A stretch of 64,000 nt of DNA from Heloderma charlesbogerti (GCA_026122225.1 JANEZZ010001871.1:434001-498000), one strand, 5' to 3'. Positions 33,868 to 45,681 are shown, counted from the first letter of the stretch. Program-made: numbers and translations. The notes: generated from the letters alone by a model not told the origin.

Positions 33868-33995
33868 ACAATCCTATTGATGTTTTCACAGAAAAAAAGT
33901 CCTACAACTCCCAGCATTCCCCAGCCAGCATGGCTGGCTGAGGAATGCTGGGAGTTGTAGGAGTTTCTGTCTAAACACCCATAGAATTGCACCTT
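33868..33995. mobile_element. Foldback MITE, GGGCACAATCC family
   Basis: The halves pair from TCCTACAACTCCCAGCATTC to GAATGCTGGGAGTTGTAGGA around CAGCATGGCTGGCTG. The same family is at 60205-60345. Confidence 0.8.
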
Positions 33996-34504
33996 TGAGT
34001 TCTAAGGGAAGGTAAAGAATAACTTAAAACCTTTTCAATATACATTCAGGAACAAAGAGTACCAGAGTCCACAAGGCACCCTCTGGTCCTATGCAGGGTT
34101 TACAATCAAACAGGAACTTTGAACATGTCCTTACCAGAGGGCACCAGAGACCCGAGGGCTGCTCTTTCGGAAGCTGGAATGCACTGCTGCTGGTGCCCTC
34201 ACTCATGCCAGTGCCAGGTGTTGCTACGCATCCAAGAGCCACAGATCTGTATGGTAGTGAAGCGACAGCTCTCATGCTTCTACCCATTGCCTGAAGAGGC
34301 CCTCCAGTGCATTCTCCACTGGGGCATTCTCCATTCAGTGGCACAAGCTGGTAGCCAGTGCCTGGGAACTGCCACGTGAGACGCTGCTAGGCGAGTCCCT
34401 TGAAAGACAAGCATTTTTCAACAACCTGGATGACACGAACACGAAGCGCTTAATTGACAGGGATCAAAGGGAGTGTGGTTATAAAATGAAAATTCCTTGC
34501 TTTG
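33996..34504. other. Unexplained intergenic DNA
   Basis: No gene is seen. Confidence 0.45.
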
Positions 34505-35520
34505 CACCTTTCCCCCTCATAATATAAGAAGAGCTGTGCTGGATCAGACCAAAGGCCTACCTAGGGCCAGTCTACGCTAGCATGTTATCCCAGTACTGTA
34601 AGGTCTGACTCACACAGGGAGCACACGGCACACTCCCCAACCTGTTGTTCTGTGGCTATTCCTTCCTCAATATTCCGGGGTTTTCCCCCAAACTGCTTTT
34701 ATGCTTTTATTATTTTTTTTAATTAGGTGCTTGCAGTTCCAATGCACTACAAAAACATGTGTGTTCCAATCTAGCGGTATTATCATTCTTACATCTGGGA
34801 ATGCCTAGAAAGATGTAGAAGCTGTTTTGCAACATCTTTCCCCACCCTTTCTCTCCTTCCATAATAGGATCCACACTTCTTTCCCCTCCTCCTCCTCCTC
34901 TCATTTCCTGCTCTTCCTTCGCCCTGATTTCCATGGAAATTTGTGGGCAGGAAATCCATGATTTATTTTTTTGCTGCTATTTTTCACTGCGCAACTGCAC
35001 AGCTGTGCAGCACTGAATAATCACACACGTTATTTTAAAACCTCCAATCCTGCACAGCAGCAAAGGTATGCATACAAATAGCAGAACAAAAAACTGAAAC
35101 TGAAACTGCAGCATGCCCTCCCATTTCTCCCACAACTGTAGCACTATACTATGGCTTGTGGCACGTGCTGCTGCTATAAACACAAACCATAAAATGTGCA
35201 TGACAGTTCAACCTCCTCCTACTTCTTCCACAGTTACGACGCTATGCATTTCTGTGAGGCGCTCGCATTATGACAGTTGACACCGTGCTGTATTCATTAT
35301 CATGTGTCCTCAGAGCAGCAGTTGCGGTTTGTGCCTCACAAAGTAAATGGGCTCTGATGTAGATTCTTCCCTAGTTCAACATTCCGTTTCCCACAGTGGC
35401 CAACCAGATGTCTACAGAAGGTCCACAAACAGGAGATGAGAACAATGGCTTTCTCCCAACTGTGGTTCCCTGGTGACTGTTATTCAGAGGCACGCTGTCT
35501 CTGACCCTGGAGGTAACATA
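34505..35520 (+). repeat. R1 repeat, second copy, split by an 800-bp insert
   Basis: The left part (34505-34566) has ATAAGAAGAGCTGTGCTGGA. The right part (about 35371-35520) resumes with CTAGTTCAACATTCCGTTTC and CACAGTGGCCAACCAGATGT, exactly where the 14.6-kb copy continues. Confidence 0.7.
34567..35370. mobile_element. Possible DNA transposon relic inside R1
   Basis: The insert has possible inverted ends (AGTCTACGCTAG and CTGATGTAGATTC), flanked by CTACCTAG and TTCCCTAG (6 of 8). The interior is AT-rich with no transposase. Ends are uncertain. Confidence 0.45.
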
Positions 35521-35607
35521 TTTATTCTACTTTGGTCTCACCTTTTGCTCATTCTGTACAACCCCAGTATTAAGGAAAGTGATGGTATTAAAGCATACTG
35601 CTGTATC

Positions 35608-35767
35608 ACATAGGGTGACCAGATGCAAAAGATGATAGGGCTCTTGCATCTTTAAAAGTTTAATACTTGCAACTATTAGCTTGCATGACAAGCTACACTT
35701 GATGAAATTTCCACTTCTATGTAACTATTAAAGGTGCAGGAGCCCTGTTCCATTTTGCATCTGGGCA
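35608..35767. mobile_element. Foldback MITE, AGGGTGACCA ends
   Basis: AGGGTGACCAGATGCAAAAG and TTTTGCATCTGG are inverted, and GGGCTCTTGCATCTTTAA pairs with TTAAAGGTGCAGGAGCCC. It is about 160 bp, non-coding. Confidence 0.78.
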
Positions 35768-37171
35768 TCATGGTAATATATCCTATGGTGCTTTGGTGTG
35801 CTTGCTCTTGAGAGAGTGCAGTGCTGGGAATTAACTTGGGAGACAGGGCTGCACGTCTTGTCAGTTACCAGGCTGAAAGCAGCCTATCAGCTCAAGGAAT
35901 CTTCCGCTTGCTACCTGCCTCCTTGCAAAAGTTAGGTGTGTGACATCCCATTCTCCCAGCGCACTCCCATGTGACAAAGAATCAGAAGTCAGGATGCAGA
36001 CAGGGATTGTGTTGGGGAAGGGCAATATGTTTTTGATGATTCCACACAAGGGTTATATTTCGGGTATGTGCGGACGCATCAAGCTAATATACTACATCTG
36101 GGATTGGGGGTCAAAGGGTGGAATTTCCAGGCAACCTTAACACTGACAGCTACTTTATAGCTTGTTTATGATTACTCTGCAACCAGAAAAACTCAAACAT
36201 GTGTAGAGCTGGGCATTCCTTGGTTTGCAGAAAAATATGTTTACTCTTTGTAAAAATGGAGCCCACTTGTGCTTCTGCTAAACGAGACAATAAGCAAATG
36301 GAAAGCATTTTATGCCCAATAGTAATGTACAAATTATTCAAATAATTTTTTTTAGTGTATAAAAAAAAGGCCCAATAAATCTGCCAAAAATGCAGGGTTA
36401 ATGGCTGTGGATACAATAAACTCACACACCTTGTGCAGCAAGGAAATCTATCATCCATATAAATACAGAGGATCTTGGGCCTCTCTGACTTACTCACTGA
36501 TGGGGGTATCAAATTGTGAAGATACTTCCGCAACTCAGGGAAAGCTGAAATTTGGCACCCACAGAGTCCGACACTTCACGATTACTATAAAAATTCTGGA
36601 AATGGGATGTTTTTAGCTTTCTCCCTGGAAACTCACATCATGATATCTGCATCAGAATCGCAGCCAGCACTTGAGTGCAGCAGAGCAAGCCAAGGCACAG
36701 ATGAGACAGAATGCTAAATTTTGGGAGTTTCCCTACACACACTTGAAACAGCATAAGACAAGCCACATGTGGGGGACTTCTCCCCAGATATACTTCACTA
36801 ATCCTCAGATTGAAAAGTGGGGTTGGGGTATCCAGAAACGCATGCTTCCAGAATGCAACCGGTGTTTACTAGTGATGGCCTTGATCCAGCTCTAGTCTTA
36901 TGCAACCACATGACCTTAGAGGGGAATGTGCATCCCCATGTGCAGGAAAAGACACAGCCAATAGGGCCTGGATGAGCATCTGCTTAGATGTACATCCAAA
37001 TACATACCCACACTTGCATTCGCTGAATGCACCAGAGTTACCTTCTTCACATGGATCTCCCTTGCTGAACCAAGGCAAATGTTTGATCAAATCTAGCAGA
37101 AGTTATTTATGGAGACACAACCAAGAAACTAATGTTGTGACGTCTATGCTCTGGCTGTATCGTTTAAATGA
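35768..37171. other. Unexplained intergenic DNA
   Basis: No gene or clear repeat is seen. Confidence 0.45.
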
Positions 37172-37387
37172 GGGTGCTTCCAGACGAGGACGAGCTCTTT
37201 TCATGCCATTGCCCTGCCTCATTCATGGAATTGGGGGGGCGGGTTCTGGATGTCTTTGTCATCTTCCACTATTAACCCTTCCATGTTTTCCCACCACTTC
37301 TTGCATCTTCTTACTGCAGAAAAGATGAAAGAGCTGCACAAGGCCTTCCAATTGGTAGCGCTGACAGCCCTCTCTCTGGAAGCAGCC
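37172..37387. mobile_element. MITE, GGGTG...CACCC family, with TGA flanks
   Basis: GGGTGCTTCCAGACGAGG at the left and CTGGAAGCAGCC at the right are inverted ends, flanked by TGA at 37169-37171 and 37388-37390. A 3-bp duplication would fit a PIF/Harbinger-like origin; that is inference. Confidence 0.7.
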
Positions 37388-37417
37388 TGAGCCCAACAGA
37401 TAACTGCCCTTCTCTTT

Positions 37418-37492
37418 AAGATTGCAATCCTCTGCAACCTACATGAGCGTAAACTGCTTACACTTGAGTAAACATGCATGGGATTGAATTTC
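37418..37492. repeat. GTAAGCCCCATTGA-like repeat, decayed
   Basis: AAGATTGCAATCCTCTGCAA and GAGTAAACATGCATGGGATT are the two ends; the centre is lost. Confidence 0.5.
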
Positions 37493-37524
37493 ACAATTAC
37501 CACTTTTTTCCTGGTAAGGCTCAT

Positions 37525-37712
37525 GGACTTGGGGAGGGGCTGTGCCTCACTAACAGGGCACCAGCTTTGCATGCAGAAGGTCGCAGGTTCAATTTCTGAC
37601 AACTCCAGGTAGGGCCAGAAGAACCATGCTGGAGAATCTGGGAGAGCCACTGCCAGTCAGTGTCAACGGCTAGATGGTCTGGCTCAGCATAAGGCAGCTT
37701 CCTATGTTTCAC
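37525..37712 (+). mobile_element. tRNA-Ala-derived SINE
   Basis: The head is GGGCTGTGCCTCACTAACAG with CTTTGCATGCAGAAGGTCGC (anticodon loop TTTGCAT, as in tRNA-Ala). The body is CTCCAGGTAGGGCCAGAAGA and the tail ends AGGCAGCTTCCTATG. It is about 185 bp. Confidence 0.82.
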
Positions 37713-38225
37713 TTTTAAGAAGGAAACCTTTTTCAGCAGGAAGATACACTAACAGCAGGAAAAAAATACTTCTGTGTAGATGTTAAAAGCACAGAAACCT
37801 TGTCAGCAAAACATGTCACCATAGTTATAATCTGGATCATGACAAAGAGAATGAGCCAGGGCTTGTGTTAGCCCTTGGCATTACTGAGCAGTTGCCAGGG
37901 CCCATCTGTGCTGATGCCTGCACTGAGCTCCCTTTCCAAGTGGTGGTAGCTATGAGACACCTTTTAAAATGCCTCACAGTGTCAGGAGTGGCAGTACAGG
38001 TCCAGTCAGGTGCTCCAAGGCAGAGGATGGCAGACTTGAGGCTTGCAGGATCTATGTTGCTTTTGGTAGAATGCTGAGATCCACCAACCAGAGCTTGGTG
38101 CAGATGATAGACGCTTAGTACTTAAAGAATTCTGAGGCCAGGAATTTGTTTTGTGGACCAGAACTCAATTGAGCTCATAATCTTTCCCCATAAAAATCCA
38201 CTCCTGGCTATCCCAAGCTTTCTTT
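37713..38225. other. Unexplained DNA, perhaps a CAGGGC-type relic
   Basis: CCAGGGCTTGTGTTAGCCCT (37858) and GCCAGGGCCCATCTGTGCTG recall the hAT-like family at 11007, but no right end was found. Confidence 0.35.
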
Positions 38226-38592
38226 GGCTTTTCTACATGTGGCTTTTAACCTGCAACTTTTCCAAGGCTTTTTGAAGGATTAAGCTTGGCTCCTTTACGT
38301 GTGTTTTTTTCCCCAGGGGGTTTGTTTTGTTACCTTTGTGTATGTTTCATTATGCAACCACTAGATGGCACTGCGGTATAGCAGAATTGTGCAATTACAT
38401 GAGGCTTCTATAACACCATTGAGAAAAATACCAGACATTCCTCCATAGGAAAAAACCATGGTAATGGTTGCAAAGCATGGGAGAGGCTCTGGAGGATGAC
38501 AATGTTATGTAAAGGACCCATAAACTATTGTGAGTGAACAATCAATATATAGAAAAGCTGTTTATAAAGAGCCTTATGTAGAAAGGCTCTTC
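38226..38592. mobile_element. MITE, CTTTCTACATG family
   Basis: GGCTTTTCTACATGTGGC at the left and GAGCCTTATGTAGAAAGGCT at the right are inverted. The interior has ATGCAACCACTAGATGGCAC. The same ends occur at 55650-55983. Confidence 0.7.
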
Positions 38593-38965
38593 ATTTCAGC
38601 AGTGTAATTTAGACTGGGGGGAGGGGAAAGTCATTTTCTTGCTGCTATTGTTAAACAATTGGGAGTCAGAAATCCTTGCCAATCTACTAGAACTTACTCA
38701 GAGACCTACATTCTGTCCACCCATGCTCCAAGGCATTGTGGGAAATTTAAAATGGCTGCCACCCAATACCGATTGGAGAGGCACTGATCAGAGGAGTGAT
38801 GTTATGGCTAGGTAAGCCTGCTGTAGGGCAGAAAAGGCCCCCCAGAAGGCACTATGCCAAGGTCCCCAGGACCCTAAAGCCAACTCTGGAGTGAACTATA
38901 AGAAAATCCCTACTATCACTCTCACCTCTGCCATGAACTTACTAGATGACCATACACAAGTCAAG

Positions 38966-39217
38966 ATGGAGAGCCAGTGTAGTGTAGTGGTGAGAGTGAC
39001 GGACTGGGAGCTGGGAGATCCAGGTTCTAGTCCCCACTTGGCCATGGAAGCTCACTGGGTGACTTTGGGCCAGTCACAGACTCTCAGCCCAACCCACCTC
39101 ACAGGGTTGTTGTTGTGAGGATACAACGGTGAGGAGGAGGATAATGTAAGCCACCTTGAGTTCCTTGCGAGAGGGAGAAAGGCGGGGTATAAATGCAATA
39201 AATAAATAAATATTCTA
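38966..39217 (+). mobile_element. MIR/CORE-like SINE, best preserved
   Basis: The head AGAGCCAGTGTAGTGTAGTG, the B box GGTTCTAGTCC, the core GGGTGACTTTGGGCCAGTCA, TCACAGGGTTGTTGTTGTGA and the tail GGCGGGGTATAAATGC with (AATA)n all occur in order. Confidence 0.82.
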
Positions 39218-39234
39218 TCTCCTTCGTCCTTATG

Positions 39235-39350
39235 CAATATGGTATAATGGTCTTGGTCTATATTACAGGGCTGTTATAAAGATTCCTGAGAAGCATGTTG
39301 CAAGATGTGTTATATAAAAATGCTTGTTGCAGTTTAATAACAATAATAAG
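39235..39350 (+). mobile_element. MIR/CORE-like SINE tail fragment
   Basis: TATTACAGGGCTGTTATAAA and the following GCTTGTTGCAGTTTAATAAC part fit the SINE tail. It is degraded. Confidence 0.4.
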
Positions 39351-40339
39351 ACTAATATCTTAAAGAACGAGTGACATTTCAAATGTAAAAGGTCCAGGAA
39401 AAGCTAATTTCATTTATTTCATTACATCCAGTAATAGATTCAAAATCTGTTGAAGGCACGCACGCGCATTACGCGTGCACACAAACACGTAAGGCATTGG
39501 CAAGCAGAAAACGATAAACCGCTCAGCTGAAGGGCGGCGGGAGGGGGGGGGACCAGTCGAGATGCTAAATACGCTTTGACCGCTAGAGGTCGCAGGAAAA
39601 AAGCGATGACCTGAGACCTGAATCAGCAGACTTGTTGCTTGTTTCTGCTATCGCAGCTGGATCTTGGGTTATGTTAATGCTGAATGATCGTTACGCACAT
39701 CCCTCCCCGCGGTGACCATAACAATGAATAAGGGCTGACATTTCAGAAATGTTTTTTTTTTCTTATTAGGCCGGCGAGGGGAGGGGAGACATCCTCAGGA
39801 ATGATCAAGGATTCACATTCCCCCCCCCCTACAAATCTGCCTTTCATTGGGTAGAAAGGGGTGGGGGTGAGGTTAAAATCTTGGACTGTTGGGAAAGAAG
39901 ATTCGTTAATAGATTCCTGGGATTGGAAACAATGGGCTTCTTTACGCACACACAGGCACAGCAAACAGGCTATTATAGGGACTACATTAAATCTGCAAAA
40001 GGAGCCTGGATCTCTCCCTCGCTCGCTCGCTCTATTCTGCCCGATCGTACACAATGACGTGTCTGACATGTTGATAGAGATCGCCGGCTACATAATTCTC
40101 TCTTCTGATCTCTTGCCGAGGGAGTGGGGGGAGAAGAGAAGCATTTCCTTATAAAGAGCTAAAAAAAGGGAAAAGAGGCTTATTTTAAAAAGAGCGAGCG
40201 CCGCGCCACCCAATCCCTAACCTGCTCGCGCTCCCAGCCTTTATCAAGGAATTTACGCCCCAATAAAAGGAGAACTGCAATTGCAGAGTCGAGCCACTTG
40301 CGGTGGTGTGCAGCAATTAGCAGATGAATTTGCTGACTA

Positions 40340-40435
40340 ACAGCACAATCCTGTACATGCCTACTCAGAAGTAAGCCCCATTGAATTGAATGGGTTTACT
40401 CCTAGGTAAATGGATATAGGATCGTACCCTAAAGT
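40340..40435. repeat. GTAAGCCCCATTGA palindromic repeat, upstream of ARID5B
   Basis: CAATCCTGTACATGCCTACT pairs with the right GGATATAGGATCG side. The centre is GTAAGCCCCATTGAATTGAA. Confidence 0.8.
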
Positions 40436-40824
40436 AACAAGTTATAGTACTGAAGTCTGGTCAAAAATGCTTTGGGTTGATTGTGGAAAATAAATACATG
40501 GTGGGGGAGTAGTTTTAAGGGGATGAGGTTTGTAAAACCGATGCAGTTGCTCTACCTCTTGCACTTGAAGCTTGTTGCCTAATGAATGTAGTCATTATGC
40601 AGCGAGTAATCTCACCTCTAGGAAGCTTGTTGCCTAATGAATGTAGTTATTAAATTCACCTCTTTTTTTTTAATCTTTCCAATCCGAAAGATATTGAATA
40701 AAAATTCCGACCACCATCCACGCTATATCTTTCGAAAAAGGACCACGGAGGTGGCTCAGTTATTTGCCTGGCCCATGTAATAATAATAATGATGAAGATG
40801 TTTTTTAATCATCATCGTCACTGA

Positions 40825-40940
40825 CTTGGATCCAAACTTAAGTCATGCTTAGAATAGACTAATGGGACAAGTTAGTCAAGACTAACATTTATTTCAGTGG
40901 GTCTACTCTGAGCATGACTAAGTCAGGATCCAACCCATTG
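40825..40940. repeat. Palindromic repeat, GGATCCAGACTTAG family
   Basis: TTGGATCCAAACTTAAGTC pairs with GACTAAGTCAGGATCCAACC. It lies in the ARID5B upstream CpG-rich domain. Confidence 0.78.
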
Positions 40941-41087
40941 TTATGAGGCGTGTGGGTGCAGATTACGTTACGTCCCTCAGAGCCGGAATGAATAAATACA
41001 CCCTTTGAGGCCTCTCCGCACGTGCCGTGACAGGAAACACGGCCTTGCGCTTGAGAGGGAGTTGCAGTCACTCCTGGCTCTCTGCGG

Positions 41088-41180
41088 CTGTAATCCTATA
41101 TACGCACTTCCCTGGGAGTAAGCCCCATTGAACTCAATGGGACTTCTCTGAGTAGACATACATAGGATTGCGCTGTAAGT
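41088..41180. repeat. GTAAGCCCCATTGA palindromic repeat, upstream of ARID5B
   Basis: GTAATCCTATATACGCACTT at the left and ACATACATAGGATTGCGCTG at the right pair imperfectly around GTAAGCCCCATTGAACTCAA. Confidence 0.85.
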
Positions 41181-41354
41181 GTCCCTGTACGATGCAGGTG
41201 TCTGGTTCATTCCCCTATTACATATGCAATGGCACATCTAAAAACAATGTGATGTGTTAATGGGGATTGGAGGACTGGAAATATCACCATCAAATAAAAA
41301 CGTCCCAGCGATTGTCCTAGCTAAAGAGAACACAAGTTTTCCGGATTCTAATAG

Positions 41355-41440
41355 CGCAGTCCTATTCGTGTCTATGTGAAGTCCAACTGCGTCTCAAAGG
41401 ACTTACTCCCAGGAAAGTGTGTATAGGATTGCAGGCTGCA
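41355..41440. repeat. GTAAGCCCCATTGA palindromic repeat, upstream of ARID5B
   Basis: GCGCAGTCCTATTCGTGTCT, GGACTTACTCCCAGGAAAGT and GTATAGGATTGCAGG are the standard blocks. Confidence 0.75.
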
Positions 41441-41861
41441 GCCTAATTGTCCCATACGCAGTGTGGCCTCCTTTAACGCCCCCCCGTCATGATGAGTATT
41501 TACGTTAGCAGAAAGAGGCCTTGCACTGCAGGATGACGACTTTTTCTCTCTTCCCCCCCCCTCCCCCGTCAGTGTCTGGAGTCTTACATCTGCTGGGGTG
41601 ATTGATGGAGCCTTGAATACAACGTTATTACTCTCTTGCAAGCCGAAATCAAACAGGCTATTAACTACATTACTTCAAAGAACACAGTTCTCAATACAAT
41701 CTACTTATCTTAATTGAAACTTTCTCTGCCTGGGTATTTGTAGAGGAGATAATTTACAGGTGCGTAGTAGCGGCGGCGGCAGGCGTCACGATTAAGGGGG
41801 AAAGTGGCTACACACCCCAAAAAGGGGAGCGGGGAGAAAGGAAGGAAAGAAGAGAATGCAT

Positions 41862-41934
41862 CAGCCTTCCCCAACCGGGCGCCCTCCAGATGTGTCGGGC
41901 TACACATCTGGAGAGCGCCCGGTTGGGGAAGTCC
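41862..41934. mobile_element. Short foldback MITE in the promoter domain
   Basis: CTTCCCCAACCGGGCGCCCT and its near-complement AGAGCGCCCGGTTGGGGAAG pair around a 10-base loop region. It is an extremely shortened form of the common foldback, within the ARID5B CpG-rich region. Confidence 0.78.
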
Positions 41935-42559
41935 TATGATAGGGGGAGCCGCTCGAAAGGAAAAGGAAAAAAGGGTTCTTGCTTTGTAAGCAGGTAACCG
42001 ATTACTACTGGGATGGCAAAGTTTCCTCCCCCTCGTAGCCGGTGCAGTTGTTAACATCAGGGGGCTAAAAGCCCTTTTGGTACATTTTTCTATTTCCCCT
42101 GTTGAGGACTACGCCGCAGCCCCTAGCAGATCTTTTAAGAGCAGGCCGACAGTGATACAGTGATTCCAATTAGCTACTATAGCTTCCAGTGGAATCCGAA
42201 GTTGCTCCTCCGCTGTGTAAAACGTTGTGCAGTAGGATGGGGAGACGGGGGCGGGTAGGATGTTAATAATATACAATAGATGGATGCCCGAAGGGTTTCT
42301 CCCCCCGCTTTTAAAATTAAAGTTTCCTGTATATATGCTGTTGCTCCTACTGCATTGCTTATACAGGAAACTGACTCAGAGTCAATCTTCAATACGATCT
42401 TGTGTAAAAAATAAAAAAAACACATTCTGCAATTCCAGTTCCTTAAAAACCGGCTAAGATGTTTACCAGAACGAGGCAGTGCAGACTGAAGAAGACACAC
42501 GTATTAATCGGGGGGGGGGGGGGCGGCTCCTGCATGCCCTCGGCTTACAAATTCACTCT

Positions 42560-42845
42560 CCTCGCTTACTCCAGAGTAGACACATTGAAATCAATGGGGC
42601 CACTCTCGAGTAAGTGGATCATTCTCTGTTATTACTGTGTTTCGGGACCTTTGGGACCGACAGTGCTATCCAGTGAGGCTCAATCTTAAACTTTTACTCG
42701 GAAGTAAATTCCGCTGAGTTCAATGGTCCTTACTCCCACGTAAGTGCGTCTCGACGCGGAGCTTTATTGGGAAGAAGTAAGCCCCACTAATTACTCTGGG
42801 GCTTGATTTCGAGTAAACCTGCATAGGATCGGGCCATAAAGCTGT
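42560..42845. repeat. Cluster of three GTAAGCCCCATTGA repeats
   Basis: Copies or halves lie at about 42565-42620 (CAGAGTAGACACATTGAAAT), 42688-42740 (AGTAAATTCCGCTGAGTTCA) and 42775-42840 (GAAGTAAGCCCCACTAATTA, CTGCATAGGATCGGGCC). Confidence 0.7.
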
Positions 42846-44699
42846 TTAGGACGGCAGCCTAAGGGCCCGATCCGGCGCAGAGGTAGGCTCGGCTTAAACC
42901 CGTCGATTTTAAAGGGTCTAGGCGCGCCTAACTGTATCGGACCATGCTGTTAGATCGGCTTCAAAACCTAACACAATCCGGCTTAACTGGTTGGTGAATC
43001 GGGCAATTAATGCAGCCGCAGCGAGCTGAGAGGGCGGGGGGAGAAGGAGGAATATATGAATATCGCTTATTTTTTTAATCGTCTGCATTTGGCGGAGCTG
43101 TACTGTCCCTTTAAATTATTAAAATAGTTTTCGACAGCTCTCCGGTCTTTGGCATGGGGACTTTTATTACTTATTGTAATTTGAAGCTCTGCCATGTTCT
43201 CTCTCTCTCTCCTTTATCTCCCTGCCTGTACAGGAACAGGCGAGAGATCTTGTTTTCTATTACTGCCCTTTAAAAAGAAAAATATGGATTAGATAAGGTT
43301 AACTACCCTAATTCGCACTGCGATAGGAACCGGCATTGTGAACGGGCGGCGGGGGGGGGGGGGCGGATCTTTGCTCGAGTCACCCAAGATTCATGTCCCA
43401 CAATCCCCCCTCCCCCGATTGTATTAACTTCAGCCACGTGAATATAATTTTCATTGAAGTAATCCTGTTTCAACTAGACGCTGTGACTTAGAGGTGAAAC
43501 GTTGCGAAAGCGTTAAAAATAGCTTGCCAGTCATTTCGACATCCTGTAATTTTATCACGGATCAGATTACAACTGTCATACTGTACAGACCTTTATTTCC
43601 CTGTATTTGTTATTTTCCCTGTACATCATGCTTACTTTGGGGGGGGGGCAGGGGGAGGAGAGAGAGAAAGGGGGGGGGAATAAACTACGCTAGTTTTTGC
43701 GCCAACGGTGTAAAATCCGGGGGGGGGGAGAGAGAGAGAGAATGCACCATTTTCTATCAACACTGCGAAAAAAAAGCGTCCTTCTATAGGCTGCTGGTGG
43801 AAAAGCAGAGATTGCTGCTGTGGCTCGATCAGTTTTGCTATTTGATTTGCTCGTTGTCTTTCTCTTTCTATCTATTTCTACCTCTCACCTCCCCCCCCCC
43901 CGGTTCTGTGGCTCTTAAGTTTCTCTGGGTTTGCATAATAACTGCATGCAAAGACCTTGCAAAGCTCTAGAACAGTCAGTAAATAAATATCGCCCTTACA
44001 AGCAGCTGATTGTCTTTACGGTTTATGTTCTCTCCCCCTCACCCCCCCCCCCCGAGTCCTGGGTACTTTTAATTTCGGATTGCATTTAACGAGTTTCCAA
44101 ATGGATGTCCCTCCCACCCCTCTTCCAACTATTACGGCGAGGAAAAAACGATCTCTCTTGCGCTCTTCCTGCGCTTTAAAAGTCAGTATTGCTGTACCGC
44201 TTGGTTATATAAACACTTAGTATTTGTGCGCGCCCTTGCCGGAGATCTGCATTGTAAACACGTAACTGCAATGTGCGTGCGTGCCTAAGAATTAAAAAAG
44301 AATGTGCGACGCCGAGCCCCGCTCCGATTCTCCCCCGTTGGTCCTCATATATTGATTTATCATGCAGCGTTTATTGTTCTGTTCTCTTATAAATGCAGTC
44401 GCTGCCTGTTCAATATTGCTCGCAAGATCCCGTGATCGGTGTGCTTCTGTGTCCGTTCCCTCACCACTCCTTCCCCCCCTTTTTTGCAAAAGAGAACAAA
44501 TGCATTAATATTTATATGTTTATATAATCGATAACCCACTTTCTTCCCCCGACCCCTCGTCCCCGTGTTAAAATACTAGCACCAGGCAGCTAATCTAACC
44601 GATCAAGTTCGGGGGGGGGGGGAGAGAAATATGGCAGTAAGGGAACGTAATTTAACTATCAAACAAATCTACATGTCTAATAAAAGCAAATCTGCTAAA

Positions 44700-45240
44700 G
44701 AGAATTAGAAAGAAGAACAGCGCCTCTGACTCTCTGCAGGAAATGTTCTTTATATTAGACATATACAAGCAGGTCCTGTCAGATGAGCACCTCAATCAGA
44801 CCGACTTTCTACCCTGCAAAAATGGAACGACCCTTTAGTCTGGCCCTTTGGGCACTTCGAGGGAACACAATCCTGTCTCTGCAGAAATTCGGGCTTTGTA
44901 AGATTTTAAAAAACGCGTCCGATCCCGATTTTGCCTTGATCCATTCACCTCGGTGCTGCGGGCTGGTTATGGTTGGACCTGTATCGCCTGTGCAGATTGG
45001 CAGCAGTCGAGCGAAAAGCCCCGTGTTTTCTACGTAGTTTGGAAATTGGGGGTCGTGTGAATCGCTCTGCGGAATTTTTGAATATTTTGAGCGAGCCTGG
45101 GATGTGAGGTTTGGGTTTTATATTGAGGCTTGGAGCCGACTGCTGGAAGAGATCGCTTTTCCCTGCCAGGACCTGATGCAATCCATTCAAGCCAACAAGT
45201 TTGGAGAGAATGTTGAGTTCAATCAATTCAGAACGTCGAG
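44700..45240 (+). promoter_or_regulatory. ARID5B: Probable ARID5B 5' UTR and core promoter
   Basis: This is the stretch directly upstream of the initiator ATG. It is CpG-rich and has upstream ATGs in other frames (for example at 44783 and 45104), so short upstream ORFs may exist depending on where transcription starts. The in-frame TGA at 45214 prevents N-terminal extension. No splice acceptor or TATA box stands out. Confidence 0.45.
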
Positions 45241-45261
45241 ATGGAGCCCAATTCAGTTCAG
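45241..45261 (+). CDS. ARID5B: ARID5B coding exon 1 (first 7 codons)
   Basis: This exon encodes MEPNSVQ, which matches the start of vertebrate ARID5B (MEPNSLQ in human, from memory). The ATG has a strong Kozak context (G at -3, G at +4). An in-frame TGA at 45214-45216, 27 bases upstream, fixes this as the first possible start in the frame. The exon ends CAG and is followed by GTATTC, a usable splice donor, so the junction is phase 0. ARID5B (MRF2) is a nuclear DNA-binding protein with an AT-rich interaction domain; in mammals it works with the histone demethylase PHF2 and acts in fat, cartilage and blood development. The call depends on joining this exon to 45682-45936; seven residues alone would not be enough. 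Confidence 0.9.
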
Positions 45262-45681
45262 GTATTCGGTTCTCCTCTCTTCTTCGCCTCTGCACCCCAG
45301 ATCCCGACACCCCGTATCCCCTAGCCACCCACCTTCATCTCCTCCAAACTTTCCAAGAACTTTCCCCCCTGTAATTGCCATCCCCCCTTTAAAAAAAAAT
45401 GCCTTTGCTGATCATATAGAGAGACACCGATTATTATAATGGTGACTGTGATCGGATTTCTCTCCCCCCCCCCCGGAAAACCAGCTTGACTCCCAAAACA
45501 ACCCCCCCACTTCATCTTAGAGGTTGTAATATTATTTCCACCTCTGATTTAGAAATGTGTGTTCTGATCAGATCCGGCTATGCTTTTAATAAATAAATAA
45601 ATAAATAAATAAAAATAAATTGGTTGACCTGCAATTTCTGATGCTTTTTTCTCACCCCCCCCCCTTGTTTATTCCTTCCAG
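45262..45681 (+). other. ARID5B: ARID5B intron 1 (420 bp)
   Basis: This intron lies between the two coding exons. It starts GTATTC and ends with a long pyrimidine tract and CAG. It holds several C runs (about 45464-45475 and 45654-45664) and an (AATA)n tract at about 45585-45615. I see no coding sequence in it. Confidence 0.88.
45585..45618. repeat. (AAAT)n microsatellite in intron 1
   Basis: About eight AAAT units occur inside ARID5B intron 1. Confidence 0.95.

Noticed and set aside
37540..37600. tRNA-Ala gene
   Set aside because: The tRNA-like sequence is the head of a SINE: acceptor stem does not close, and the same body and tail follow at many loci.
43494..43970. Open frame of 158 codons in the CpG-rich domain
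   Set aside because: It is low in complexity (Gly/Arg runs from G tracts), has no recognisable domain and shows no splice context.
44204..44218. TATATAAA-like box as ARID5B TATA box
   Set aside because: It lies about 1 kb before the ATG, without other support; CpG-island promoters usually lack TATA boxes.
45104..45439. Longer ORF overlapping the ARID5B start
   Set aside because: It is in another frame than MEPNSVQ; the ARID5B frame has a stop at 45214 and continues in exon 2.
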